Assembly (NCBI GenBank): GCA_037953625.1
Contig: CM075653.1
Location: forward strand, 7,192,001-7,256,000
DNA: 64,000 nucleotides
Source: Crotalaria pallida
Lineage: Eukaryota; Streptophyta; Magnoliopsida; Fabales; Fabaceae
Direction of reading: 5' to 3'
Part shown: piece by piece, positions 54,550-64,000 of the stretch
Layout of the letters: every line of letters starts with the position of its first letter
How positions within the stretch are numbered: position 1 is the first letter of the stretch
The notes under the pieces: model-generated
The model's input: only the letters and a program-made list of their open reading frames with translations
Told to the model about the DNA's origin: nothing
Database searches by the model: none
Made by a program: the position numbers and the translations under genes

Positions 54550-54850
54550 TACTCTTTTTGTCTTTTAATATAAGTTACTTTTACCTGATTTATGCATATT
54601 AAGAAAGATAATTAATACTCTCAAATTTATCAAAAAAATATATTGTATTCCAAAGTTACCTCTATTTAAAATTTTACAACTCTATTTATTTATCTTTTTA
54701 TCGTAATTATTACCCTATCATTTCTATGTAATTATGAGGGGTGTATTTGGAATAAATTCTTTAATACTTCATAGATATTTTAAAACGACTTATAAAAAGG
54801 GACACCAATTCTACCAAAATGGTATCGTATAATAAGGGACGAAGGGAGTA
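54550..54850. mobile_element. Stowaway-type MITE
   Basis: The right end is AATAAGGGACGAAGGGAGTA. The left end (TACTCTTTTTGTCTTTTAAT) is decayed but TA-flanked. Size is about 300 bases. Confidence 0.65.
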
Positions 54851-55089
54851 TATTATTGTAAATATTTTATGAAACAATGCTTGTTTATAAATAGAGTATA
54901 TGTGTGTGTCCCATATGAAAAAAAATTTGCTGATGGATCTCAATCACGAGGACAAATTAGGAGGACGCACGTACTTAACGGGGACCATTCTAGTGAATCG
55001 TATTATTGTCGGTGCAAAGTTATAAAATGAAAACAGAAGTGAACTCAGCAAACAAGATTAATATACTAGTACATGATATAAGAACTGAG

Positions 55090-55618
55090 TTATATTTATG
55101 CTTAAATACCAAAATCATCCCGAAGTTCCTATATGGATTCTGAGAGCGATGAGAGGTCATCAAAATAGCCATTGCACCACAGCCACACACTGTTTTCCTC
55201 GATGTTGTCACGGATCCGGATGCACGAGACTTGCAGCTTCTCACGCTATCAGACTTACCTCCCTTCGTGGTGCTTGGTTTCGACGCCATTGTTGCAGCAA
55301 GCTTTCTATTCCTTCCACTCACTCACTCGGCGGCGATCTAGGGTAGAAGAAGATGGGTGTGCTCAACCCTACATATAAAGGAGGTCACGTGGGAGGCACA
55401 TGGGGAGCAGCCACATCATGTGCTGCGTTGGAAGCCAGGTGTGGGCTGACGTGGCCCTGTCGTTTGCCACGTCAGCATCTAACAGAGGAAGACTAACAGA
55501 AGGACCAAAACCAAATTTATGAAACTTTTAAGGACCAATCAAGGTCAAAAAAAGATTTAAGGACTATTTTCAAAACGATATTAACTTATAGGGACCAAAA
55601 CCATAATTAAGCCTATTT
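55090..55618. mobile_element. Element carrying a GRF-type zinc-finger 5' end
   Basis: The right end holds GGACCAAAACC/GGACCAATC phrases and GGGACCAAAACCATAATTA, typical of long-TIR legume MITE ends. The left end (TGCTTAAATACCAAAATCAT) matches it only weakly. Target duplications are not clear. Confidence 0.45.
55140..55380 (-). pseudogene. GRF zinc-finger gene fragment with promoter
   Basis: A TATA box (CTTTATATG, 55380-55372) is followed by an 80-base leader and an ATG at 55289. The next 50 codons (MASKPSTTKGG ... VCGCGAMAILMTSHRSQNP) match the start of plant proteins with a GRF-type zinc finger. The finger is cut after its first half and the frame runs into unrelated sequence, so it is a captured, truncated copy. 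Confidence 0.55.
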
Positions 55619-55966
55619 ATTAACTTGAATTTTGTTTCAGGAAACATTTTATTTTAGAAGAAAGTATAATCACCTGAGTTTGAGCCAAGATCAGAATCTA
55701 ATATTTAGGTCTTGTTTGGATGCATGAAAGAAAACGAGAAGAAAGAAATAGGAAAGAGAAGTAAGAAAGAGAGATTATAGTGAGAAAATGAGTAGATTTT
55801 GTTATTATTTGGTATGAGAGAAAATGTGAAAAAACATGGAAGAGAAAAAAGTTGAGTTTTCTTTCCATTTGTTTGGTTGAAGAGAAAAGATAAAAGAGAA
55901 AAAATAATAAGTTTGTCAAGAGACAACTATAACATTGTTTTATATAATATAAAAAAGAGAATAAAG
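55619..55966. other. Purine-rich gene-free DNA
   Basis: GA-rich sequence (GAGAAAAGA-type repeats), no gene. The open frames on the minus strand are low complexity. Confidence 0.5.
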
Positions 55967-56842
55967 TTCCTCCATTGAAAGGAGGGAAATTATCTCCTTA
56001 GCCCAACAAATTAATGACATGTGGCAAACTTATTTAATTTTTTTTACTGAATAGATTTTGCCCTTTTTCAATTCATTGTCATGTGGTTCTTACTGTTTCT
56101 CATTCGTGTGCTGACCTTAGCCATGGAAGCAATTGAATTTTCCCTTTTACGCCTCCACAGTCCACTAAATGGCGTTCACATATAAACAAGCCCCGAGGCT
56201 TCCATGGGTAATTGCTTCTCACACTCACAATTTTTCCCTTACCCATGGAAGCATTCATGTGCTAGCACTGACCATATGATTTCCCTTACCCATTCAAGCT
56301 TTATACAACAAGTATTCTAATAGCAGCATATTAATTTCCTCAAACTTTGCACTAAATCTTGTTTGAAATTTATTACAATCAACATAATGCCTTGCTATGA
56401 TTTTCAGATTTAGTAGATTGTTATGATTCAAAGGAACCACAAAAGGGTTATTCAAACCAGTAGCAAATTTTTGAAGCATGCAACAATCAAACTAAAATTG
56501 GGAAAATGTGCCCTAAATCGAAAATTTAGAGGCGGCGCAAACGTGATGAGGGTGACGGGTGGGTGGAGGTGACAGTGGTAGTCGACAATGGCAACAACCG
56601 CCACGAGTGAATGTTATCGGTGATGGGTGGAGATATATATGATGGTAACGAACAGACCCAATGATGGCGACAGCGGCTGCGATGACTGGGTGAAGGCGCG
56701 GCAGTGATGGAAAGAAGCAACAAAGGCACTATGGCAGTAGCAGATTTCCCATGCATAATGGGTTCTTAAAATAAATAAATAAATAAGTGGGTCATATGTC
56801 ATTTATTGATTAGGCTAAGGAGATAACTTCCCTCCTTTCTGT
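55967..56842. mobile_element. TIR element, family A second copy
   Basis: The left end is GTTCCTCCATTGAAAGGAGG, then GAAATTATCTCCTTAGCC. The right end is the inverted equivalent (GGCTAAGGAGATAACTTCCC, TCCTTTCTG). Both match the termini around 17388 and 19403. The interior has a GC-rich block at 56526-56720 with no recognised gene. Confidence 0.65.
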
Positions 56843-57155
56843 GATGTTCCGAGGCCGGAGGCACCACATGAGGTGTTTGGGGGTTGTTGCAGCTGACGAG
56901 GGTGACCCCGGTCCTACTTATCCCATGAGAGGGGAATCAAGCCACACGTAGTTCTTAGGTTTAGAGAGACGTACCTTAGCCCCTAGGGAGAGGGGGATAT
57001 ATATAGGAAAGCTGGTTGCCCTAATGGGCTTGCTTTAGGCCCAAGTAGGGCCAGCCTGTACTGAGCTATGAGTGGATGAGCTGTCCTTGTGGATAAGGTG
57101 AGACACGTCATCCTGCTCTTGGTGTCGGACTATTTGGGAGGTGTCGGACTATGGG

Positions 57156-57345
57156 TGGTGTCGGACAAGGAGGTCGGACCTTGGTAGGAAGATGAGGTCG
57201 GCCCGTGCCTGATGCCTGTTCGGCCGTTGAGCTTTGAGCTCGGCCAAGCATGGTGTCGGACAAGGAGGTCGGACCTTGGTAGGAAGATGAGGTCGGCCCG
57301 TGCCTGATGTCTGTTCGGCCGTTGAGCTTTGAGCTCGGCCAAGCA
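57156..57345. repeat. Tandem duplication 2 x 95 bp
   Basis: The unit TGGTGTCGGACAAGGAGG ... CTCGGCCAAGCA lies at 57156-57250 and 57251-57345, with one or two differences (GATGCC/GATGTC). Confidence 0.9.
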
Positions 57346-57628
57346 TACAGGGGGCTTCCTGAAGGGTCCTTAGGTCCTAAGTGAGGGCTACCTGGACTCG
57401 GCTAGGCCGAGTCCACCACATAAGCCCCCCCAGCTCGGTCAAGGCTATTTGAGCCTTGTTCCGAGGTCTTGGTTCAGGTCCCTTTCCCAAGTCCACCACA
57501 TAGACAGTCGAGTCCACCACATAAGCCCCCCAGCTCGGTCAAGGCTATTCAAGCCGTGTTCCGAGGTTCTAGGGAGTTCGAACGATGGGCTGTCGAGAAC
57601 TGGATCCAGCTGTCTCTGACGTCCTTCC

Positions 57629-57810
57629 ATCTCGAACCGAGTTCGCTCGGTGAGGAACATCTCGAACCGAGTTCGCGCGGGGGGATCCGCCACCAGCTCG
57701 GTGAGGAACATCTCGAACCGAGTTCGCTCGGTGAGGCTCATCTCGAACCGAGTTCGCGCGGGGGGATCCGCCACCAGCTCGGTGAGGAACATCTCGAACC
57801 GAGTTCACGC
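57629..57810. repeat. Tandem array, 80-bp period
   Basis: CATCTCGAACCGAGTTCGCT is followed by CGGTGAGGAACATCTCGAAC and GCGCGGGGGGATCCGCCACC, repeated from 57629 and 57709, with a partial third unit at 57789. Confidence 0.85.
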
Positions 57811-58545
57811 TGGGGATTTCCGAAATGGATGAAGGTGGGGTCCACTTGTGGCCTCGCCGATCTGGCTGGCTAAACGCGAGATCGTGGGCAAGCGTGTAGG
57901 AACATGATCCGGAGTGAAATGAAATGGATTAGAGTAAGTCCTCAATGAGAGAGGTGGATGCCGAATTCGGAGACGTTGTGACATCCCATACCAGGAGACA
58001 AAGTCGGGAGTCATCTAGTGTCGATATATAAGTTGACTTCGCATCCTTTCCCTTGCATCACATGCCCCCCACTCGGTAAGGCCCAAAAGGGCTTGTGCCG
58101 AGGACAGTGATCTTTCAGTGCAAGTTATTTTGGTTAAACTTGTTGCACATAGTATGTGGTTGTCTAGACCTTTGACTTCGGATGACTTCCCCCGACCAGT
58201 GTAGTAACTTATAAGTTTTCCTCTGAAAAAAGGTACTGTATATAAGTGAATGCGGCAGGGATGTCGGATCCACCCACCTTAGCCGAGGTGGGTGTCCTCA
58301 GCCCCGATGTGAAAGAGGTTGCTGAGTGAAGTTATGTGAGAACATTTCACAGCAAGCTGTACTTTATCGGGTGTCCCTTGTACACTGTGCATATGAGCCG
58401 ATCTTATTTAGAAGACGTTGGCTGTACATAGCGCCATGCAACATTTAGGTGGCTAGTGCTAAATGAGAAGCTAGTACGTACGCAAATGTCTGTAGCACTA
58501 GTACCAACTTGTATGCGTGAATGCATGTAAGTGCGGTGACAGGGG

Positions 58546-58720
58546 GACCGTTCTACCACAAAGGTAGGGTCGAGATGATAACAGCTCGGTAGAAACATGA
58601 ATTGACCGTTCTACCACAAAGGTAGGGTCAAGATGATAACAGCTCGGTAGAAACATGAATTGACCGTTCTACCACAAAGGTAGGGTCGAGATGATAACAG
58701 CTCGGCAGATCGGATATAAA
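58546..58720. repeat. Tandem array 3 x 58 bp
   Basis: The unit GACCGTTCTACCACAAAGG ... CAGCTCGGTAGAAACATGAATT starts at 58546, 58604 and 58662. The third copy diverges after AGCTCGG. Confidence 0.9.
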
Positions 58721-59695
58721 CATGAAATAAAGAGAATAATAGTAGCTCGGCCTCCCTTTTCGATAAACCGCGCAATTTGAAAAAGGGAATCTCCGAGCTT
58801 AGAAATAAGCATGAACTAAGAAATAATATATGCCTTTGGAATTGTTCACCTTCGAGAAGCCGTGGTGGTCCTGTGAAAACCAAAGAAGATCCAAGCCGAG
58901 ATGAAAAGTGGGACCAGTAAGATAATAGAGGCAAACATAGCAGTTCGTCCTAAGAAGATCCAAGCCGAGATGAGAATAGAGATCGTAAGATGACTTCGTT
59001 CAAAATAGAGACAATCGTAGCACCTCGGCCTTCCTTTTTTCGACCATGATTCTCCTGAATCTTACCTTACATGTAAAATAATAATGATCAGTGATCGGCA
59101 TTAATTTTGACTCTTTATGTCAATTCATGATAATTAAATAACAACAATAAAAACTGTTGGCAGGCGAGAATAAGACACCGACATAAGAGCAAGATGATTT
59201 GAGCAGGTCATACGCAACAGATATGAAAGCGGCAAATACTGAAATTTAAGATATTGTTCAACCAAACAACGTTGTCCGCGAAAAGATGCATGATTTCAGG
59301 TATATCACATTCAACAATAGACGACAGTTATAAACATGGCAGCACCCCAGATGAGAGCATTAAAACATGAAACACGACAACCGGAGAGGCAATGTACATC
59401 AAATATTATCATACTATCACAACAGGAGAGGCAGAGATTTAAGGACATTTAACAGCAAGAAGATCGGATAAGCAATTTGTTCAAGAGTACGTCACGTAGC
59501 AACATGTAGAATATCAAATAACAAACACCAAGTAGAGAAACTATAAGGAAGCAAGTATTAAAAGCATATGTCAGAAATAGTGCACCAGGTAAACCAATAT
59601 CAAGAAGCATGCAAAGTAAACACATAGAAAGGCGATGAGATAGGAAAATAATATGGGAACTAGGATTTCTTCCCTGATTCAAGTGAGGAGAGGAG

Positions 59696-59786
59696 TGTCG
59701 GATTGACGAATGTCGAATTGAAGTATGTCGGATAGAAGAATGTCGGATTGAAGTATGTTGAAGTGAAGCATGTCGGATAGAAGAAT
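59696..59786. repeat. Short-period tandem repeat (15 bp)
   Basis: About six imperfect units of ATGTCGGATTGAAGT. Confidence 0.85.
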
Positions 59787-60398
59787 TCACTGTTCGAGAC
59801 ACTGTGGTCGACTCGAGTGTGAAACACTGTGCGAATCTTTCGAAATTATCTTGAAAATCCGAGGATAGAAGAGTAAACTCGGATTAAGATTTCAAAAATC
59901 ATCTTGTAAATCCGATGAGATAAAAGTAATGTGTGGTACTATGAATTTTTTATTTTTTTTTATTTTTTTTTGGTACCTGGGCTTGTTGGCCCGTTAGGTC
60001 TTAGTAATTTTACTTTGTAAATACCTGGGCTTGTTGACCCGTTAGGTAGTTTCCCTTCCTTTTTTTTTGATTTGGGCCATTGGCCTGCTAGGGTTGAAAC
60101 CCTAACACCTCTTGTAACATCCCAAATTTAATTCCTAGTATAATTGATGATGGTCAAGCTTAGAGTGAAGGAAATAATGATATTGAGTTAAAAATAGTGG
60201 ATTGAAGGCTTGATTTTGGGGTTAACAACATAGGATATTAGGAAATTCAAAATAAAAGATTTACAACTCTAAAAACAAATTCCACCGTTGGATGTGAAGA
60301 TTGGTACGTAGGGAAGCTTGCTTTAAAATTTGAGGAAGATCCAACGGGTAACGAAGAAGTTATGGCCATTCAAAGTCGGGGTGCTGCAAACTCTGCAA

Positions 60399-60432
60399 CT
60401 TAATCGATTAAGCTGCAGCTTAATCGATTAAG
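60399..60432. repeat. Perfect 34-bp palindrome
   Basis: Two copies of CTTAATCGATTAAG flank AGCTGCAGCT around a central CTGCAG. Further TTAATCGATTAA copies lie just downstream (60470-60480). Confidence 0.9.
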
Positions 60433-61639
60433 CCCAGAAAATTTGAAAGTTCATAATCGATTATTAATCGATTAAAACTGATGCTGATGAAAAAAATAAA
60501 AACGAAAATCAACACTCTTTTCCCTCATTGTTCGACCTCTTCTTCTTCTTCTCCTCTAGGGCTTCATTCTTTTCCTTCAAGATCATCAAGAAACAAGGGT
60601 GATACTCTATTCCCATCATCAAACTTCCTTCCTCCTTGCTTCAAGTAAGTATTCAAGCCTTTGATTCCTTCCCCCTCTCTCTCTAATTCGAGTTTTCTCT
60701 CTCCTCCCTCTCATGGAGGTTTTCATTTCTAAGCATAGAACCTTCAAGTTTTCCATGGGGTTTAGTTTGAGAATCATGGAATGAGCAATAACCCTCATTT
60801 TTGTGGCTTTATAATAGGTTCTATCACTCTCTTATGGATTTTGAGCTCTTGGTGGGCAAACTCAAGTATAGGACACTTGGACTCTCCTTATCCTTAAGTG
60901 TTTGAGGTAAGGGGGTGGATATAGTGAGCTTTGCCTTGTTCTAGGAAGTAGGTTCTAGTTATTATATAATGCTTGTTAGGGTTATGTGTTAGGGAAGAAA
61001 ATTAGATTATAAAACCCTAGGTTATTGAATATAAAATTCTAATTAATTAAATATGCATGATGATTGGATGTTAAGATTAGGAAAAGGAAACTCAATAATA
61101 TGAAAATGAGTAATTTGATAAATGAAATTTGGTAAATGATTATATTGAAGTACATGAGGAATTGGGTAATGTGATAATAAATTTGACATATATGATTTCT
61201 ATGATTATTGATTTTATTTGTAAAGTTGTGAATTAAATGATAATTAATTACTGTAGCAATTATATGCATGTGTTGTGAAATAAATTGATATAGGAAGAAA
61301 GGGAATGGAAACGATTAAATGTCATGAATGTGCATATTTGTATCTAATTATTAAATGAGTAAAAATGTTAAGTATTATCAATTGTGAATTAAAGGTCATG
61401 GCTTAGGAATTGAACTAATGAATATGGGAAATGGAAGTAAAACGATTATGTGGAAATAAAAAGGTAGAAGGTGATATATGCAAGATTAAAATGAAGGGCG
61501 AATCTAAATGTTGGGCTATAAAAGAGAACACTATTTGGTATGATTGTGATAACTGAGATAGGAAATGAATAAGGAAATTTGGAATGAATAATGTGTATTT
61601 GTGATTGTATGTGCTAAGTTGTTTGTGTAAGATGGTGAA

Positions 61640-62140
61640 AGTATGATTTGGCCTCTGATGTGAGGTAATGTGAAATGAAAATGTAATAAGTGCGTTGGCC
61701 TCTGTTTTGAGGTGACGATTAATGGAAAGTGATGATTTGGCTGACCTCTGATATGAGGGGCACAAAATAAATGAAAGTAATAGAGTGTTGACCTCTGACC
61801 TGAGGGACACCAGATGAATTAAATTGAAAGTGTGTGTTGACCTCTGACCTGAGGGGCACGAAAAGGAATAAAGTGAATGGGATGGGTGTTCACCTCTGAC
61901 CTGAGGGACATCATATGAATTAAAGTGAATGAGTGTTGACCTCTGACCTGAGGGACACAGAATGAAATAAAGTGTTGACCTCTGACCTGAGGGACACAAG
62001 ATGAAATGAATGTTATTGGGTGTTGATCTCTGACCTGAGGGACACATAATTTAAATAAGGAAAAGAATGAGAGCCTCTGTTTTGAGGTGATAAATGTGTT
62101 GAATGAAAATTGTTCATTGGCCTCTGATTTGAGGTGATGT
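61640..62140. repeat. Tandem repeat array within the LTR
   Basis: About 11 units of a 45-60 bp repeat share TTGACCTCTGACCTGAGG and GACAC. Outer units are more diverged (GGCCTCTGATGTGAGG, GGCCTCTGTTTTGAGG). The 210-codon minus-strand frame here is an artefact of the array. Confidence 0.9.
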
Positions 62141-62864
62141 ACTGAAATGAAATGAGTATGTGAAATGAATGAATTAATAATGAAAATGGATGTTGAAATG
62201 AATAATGAAAATGGATGTTGAAATGGAATAATGAAAATGGAAATGTGAAATAAATAATGAGTATGGAAATGATGAAATGAGTATGGTGTGCAATATGTGA
62301 ATATATGCTTATTTGCTAATTGTGTTTGACCTAGTGGGTTGTTATGTCTAGTTAGAAACTGCCTTCTATTTCATGTGCAATGCTCACTCCCTTACATTTT
62401 CAGGTACGGAGATTGAGCTGGCACAGCCCCCAGCCGAGCAGGAGTACTTTCCCTTACAGGGAGAGTAGGGTGTTACGGGTTTAGTGTATAACGTGAGCCT
62501 AAGCCTCTTACATTATTTTTGTAAAGTTTGTTATAAATATTTTATGTGAGGCTTAGGATGTTTTGTTCTGCTAAAGTTATAACTTTTGGTCTTAATACTC
62601 AAACTTAGTATTTTCCGCTATTACTCTGATATATTTGGAGCCCATGGGGCCTTGATATGATTTAGAAATATAATCTGAAGCCCTGCTGGCTATTAGTTGT
62701 TTATTTGAAAATTGTTTATCACAGGTTAAATTTTGGATTAGTCCGAAAAACAAACAAAACTCCGTCCGTTTGACGGTTGATTTTAATGAAATAAAAATGA
62801 ATTTTTAAGTCCATATATTTGTTATAAGGGGAATTAAGAGTATAAATCCTAGGTGTTACATTTA

Positions 62865-62876
62865 TGGTATCAGAGC
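62865..62876 (+). other. Primer binding site of the gypsy element
   Basis: TGGTATCAGAGC, complementary to initiator tRNA-Met, begins four bases after the LTR end. Confidence 0.85.
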
Positions 62877-63039
62877 AGTTTCTCCTCGGCCATGGAGTTG
62901 TACAAACTCCAAATGATTACTCACCTAGCGAGTAATTGATGCTCATAGTAATAGTTTAGGATTGTAATAGGATAATTATAGTAATAAGTATCTACTTAGT
63001 AATTGAGTCTTACTGGTCTGTTCTCTCTGGCTAAGCAGT

Positions 63040-64000
63040 ATGGCTGGAAGAAGGGCTGGTAATGATGGACTTGCTGCTATTTTGGAGCATCTATCTCAGA
63101 TGCAGCAGCAGCAGGGGGAACAAATGGCAGCTGTCGCAGCAGCAGCTCTGCAACCAGCTCCAGTTGGGATTGACTGGATGTCTCGGTTCCGAAAGAATAA
63201 TCCGCCTCGCTTTGAAGGTGGAAATGACCCGGATGGAGCACAGAGGTGGATACAGGAAATAGAGAAGATTCTCCGTTCTATTCAACCACGAATGGAGCAG
63301 TATGTTCGACTAGCTGAATTCATGCTGACCAATGAGGCAGAACATTGGTGGGACCATCAGAGGAGAGGATTGGCGGCAGCTAATCCTGTGATTCCTTGGG
63401 AGATGTTCAAGGATCTATTCCTGGGGAAGTATTTCCCTGAAGATGTTAGGAGGGAGAAGGAGATTGATTTTCTCCAATTGACTCAGGGGTCTATGTCTGT
63501 AGGGGACTACGCAGCTCGGTTTGAAGATCTCATCCGATTTTCTGATTATCGGTATGCAAGTGACCGGGGCAAGTGTGTTAAGTTTGAAGCTGGACTTATG
63601 AGTGATATTCGCCTCTCGTGTGAGTATCACAACATTGATAACTTTGCTAGCTTGGTCAACATGGCAAGCACCTATGAGAAGGGTCTCAAACGAAAGCTAG
63701 CTGATGAGAGATCTCAGGCAAACCAGAGAATCAGAGGTCAAAGTAAGGACAAGGGACCGATTCAGAAGTCAGGTCCATACTCTCATTATGGGGTCACGTT
63801 TCCTAGGGAACCCGGACCAACAGTGAATGCTTATGGTCCAATACCAACTTGTCAGCACTGTGGCAGGATGCATAGGGGAGTGTGCTGGACATTGGGTCGA
63901 AAGGAGGGGTTATGCTTTCACTGTGGACAACCCGGACATTTTGCTTCAAATTGTCCTAAGAACACAATGAAGAAGGAGATTAATGCTACTAAGGCACAGA
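63040..64000 (+). CDS. Gypsy gag, partial (runs off the window)
   Basis: An ATG at 63040 opens a frame of 320 codons with no stop up to the window edge. After a Gln/Ala-rich start (QMQQQQGEQ) comes the retrotransposon gag domain: FRKNNPPRFEG, WIQEIEKI, EAEHWWDH and FLGKYFPEDVRREKE. Near the end are two zinc-knuckle-like motifs, CQHCGRMHRGVCW and the canonical CFHCGQPGHFASNC. Gag packages the element RNA into particles. Protease, RT, RNase H and integrase should follow outside the window. The clean frame suggests a fairly young element. Confidence 0.92.
   Translation, partial: MAGRRAGNDGLAAILEHLSQMQQQQGEQMAAVAAAALQPAPVGIDWMSRFRKNNPPRFEGGNDPDGAQRWIQEIEKILRSIQPRMEQYVRLAEFMLTNEAEHWWDHQRRGLAAANPVIPWEMFKDLFLGKYFPEDVRREKEIDFLQLTQGSMSVGDYAARFEDLIRFSDYRYASDRGKCVKFEAGLMSDIRLSCEYHNIDNFASLVNMASTYEKGLKRKLADERSQANQRIRGQSKDKGPIQKSGPYSHYGVTFPREPGPTVNAYGPIPTCQHCGRMHRGVCWTLGRKEGLCFHCGQPGHFASNCPKNTMKKEINATKAQ

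Larger units (their letters stand above)
56843..60112. other. GC-rich, gene-free, probably retroelement-derived block
   Basis: Composition changes sharply at 56843. Phrases such as CCCCCCAGCTCGGTCAAGG recur, there are four tandem arrays (listed separately), and no gag or pol can be seen. It resembles a large non-autonomous LTR element or its remnant, but no LTR pair was identified. Confidence 0.4.
60113..62860 (+). mobile_element. 5' LTR (2,748 bp) of a Ty3/gypsy element
   Basis: It starts TGTAACATCCCAAATTT and ends CCTAGGTGTTACA, so the termini form TGTAACA...TGTTACA. A tRNA-Met primer site follows four bases later, and a gag ORF follows that. Size, ends and gag type fit a Tekay/Del-like chromovirus. 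The 3' LTR lies outside the window. Confidence 0.88.

Noticed and set aside
57445..57873. Overlapping open frames on both strands
   Set aside because: They track the 80-bp tandem array (period not a multiple that implies coding), with no start context or domain.
58546..58720. CRISPR-like direct repeats
   Set aside because: Units are contiguous without unique spacers and the sequence is a plant nuclear genome.
61415..62047. 210-codon minus-strand frame with CPSGQRST repeats
   Set aside because: Generated by the tandem array inside the gypsy LTR; no domain and antisense to the element.

Overview
The window is nuclear DNA from a flowering plant, most likely a papilionoid legume. It has intron-containing plant genes, an isoflavone-type O-methyltransferase, a pararetrovirus relative whose layout resembles the legume-infecting soymoviruses, and AT-rich intergenic DNA packed with plant MITEs, SINEs, Helitrons and LTR elements. 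The species cannot be fixed from sequence alone.

Host genes. Three credible host genes are present, all on the minus strand. (1) 810-3809 encodes a membrane-anchored myosin-binding protein with a GTD-binding (DUF593) domain, in two coding exons. (2) 8592-14217 encodes the three-KH-domain RNA-binding protein FLK, in six coding exons plus a 5' UTR intron and a TATA box. (3) 26264-28099 encodes a two-exon O-methyltransferase of the isoflavone/caffeate type.

Transposon-rich DNA. From about 14.7 to 46.5 kb the sequence is mostly mobile elements. There is a SINE cluster (14.7-17.1 kb), two Mutator-type elements rich in GGTCGTA motifs (17.4 and 40.5 kb), and a young 5'-truncated LINE with a long open RT/RNase H frame (21.5-24.7 kb). 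There is a 0.9 kb foldback (28.9-29.7 kb) and one Stowaway MITE inserted in another (32.4-32.9 kb). A Helitron cluster (33.5-38.9 kb) holds an ATG8 gene fragment. A 693-bp TIR element carries a fragment resembling AP-5 complex subunit beta (38.9-39.6 kb). An hAT-type MITE (39.7-40.4 kb) and a small LTR element with a proline-rich, WW-like internal frame (42.1-45.8 kb) follow.

Endogenous virus. At about 46.56-54.26 kb lies a nearly full-length single copy of a soymovirus-like member of Caulimoviridae. In order it holds several small ORFs, a coat protein, a protease/RT/RNase H polyprotein, a TAV-like ORF, a promoter with an as-1-type element and TATA box, a movement protein, small ORFs and a tRNA-Met primer site. 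The movement protein, the TAV-like ORF and two small ORFs are open. The coat protein, polymerase and four small ORFs carry stops or frameshifts. This is the most notable system in the window.

Right end. After a Stowaway MITE, a captured GRF-type zinc-finger 5' end and a TIR element, 56.8-60.1 kb is GC-rich repeat DNA without genes. At 60113 a Ty3/gypsy element begins, with a 2.75-kb LTR containing tandem repeats, a tRNA-Met primer site and a gag frame that stays open to the window edge.
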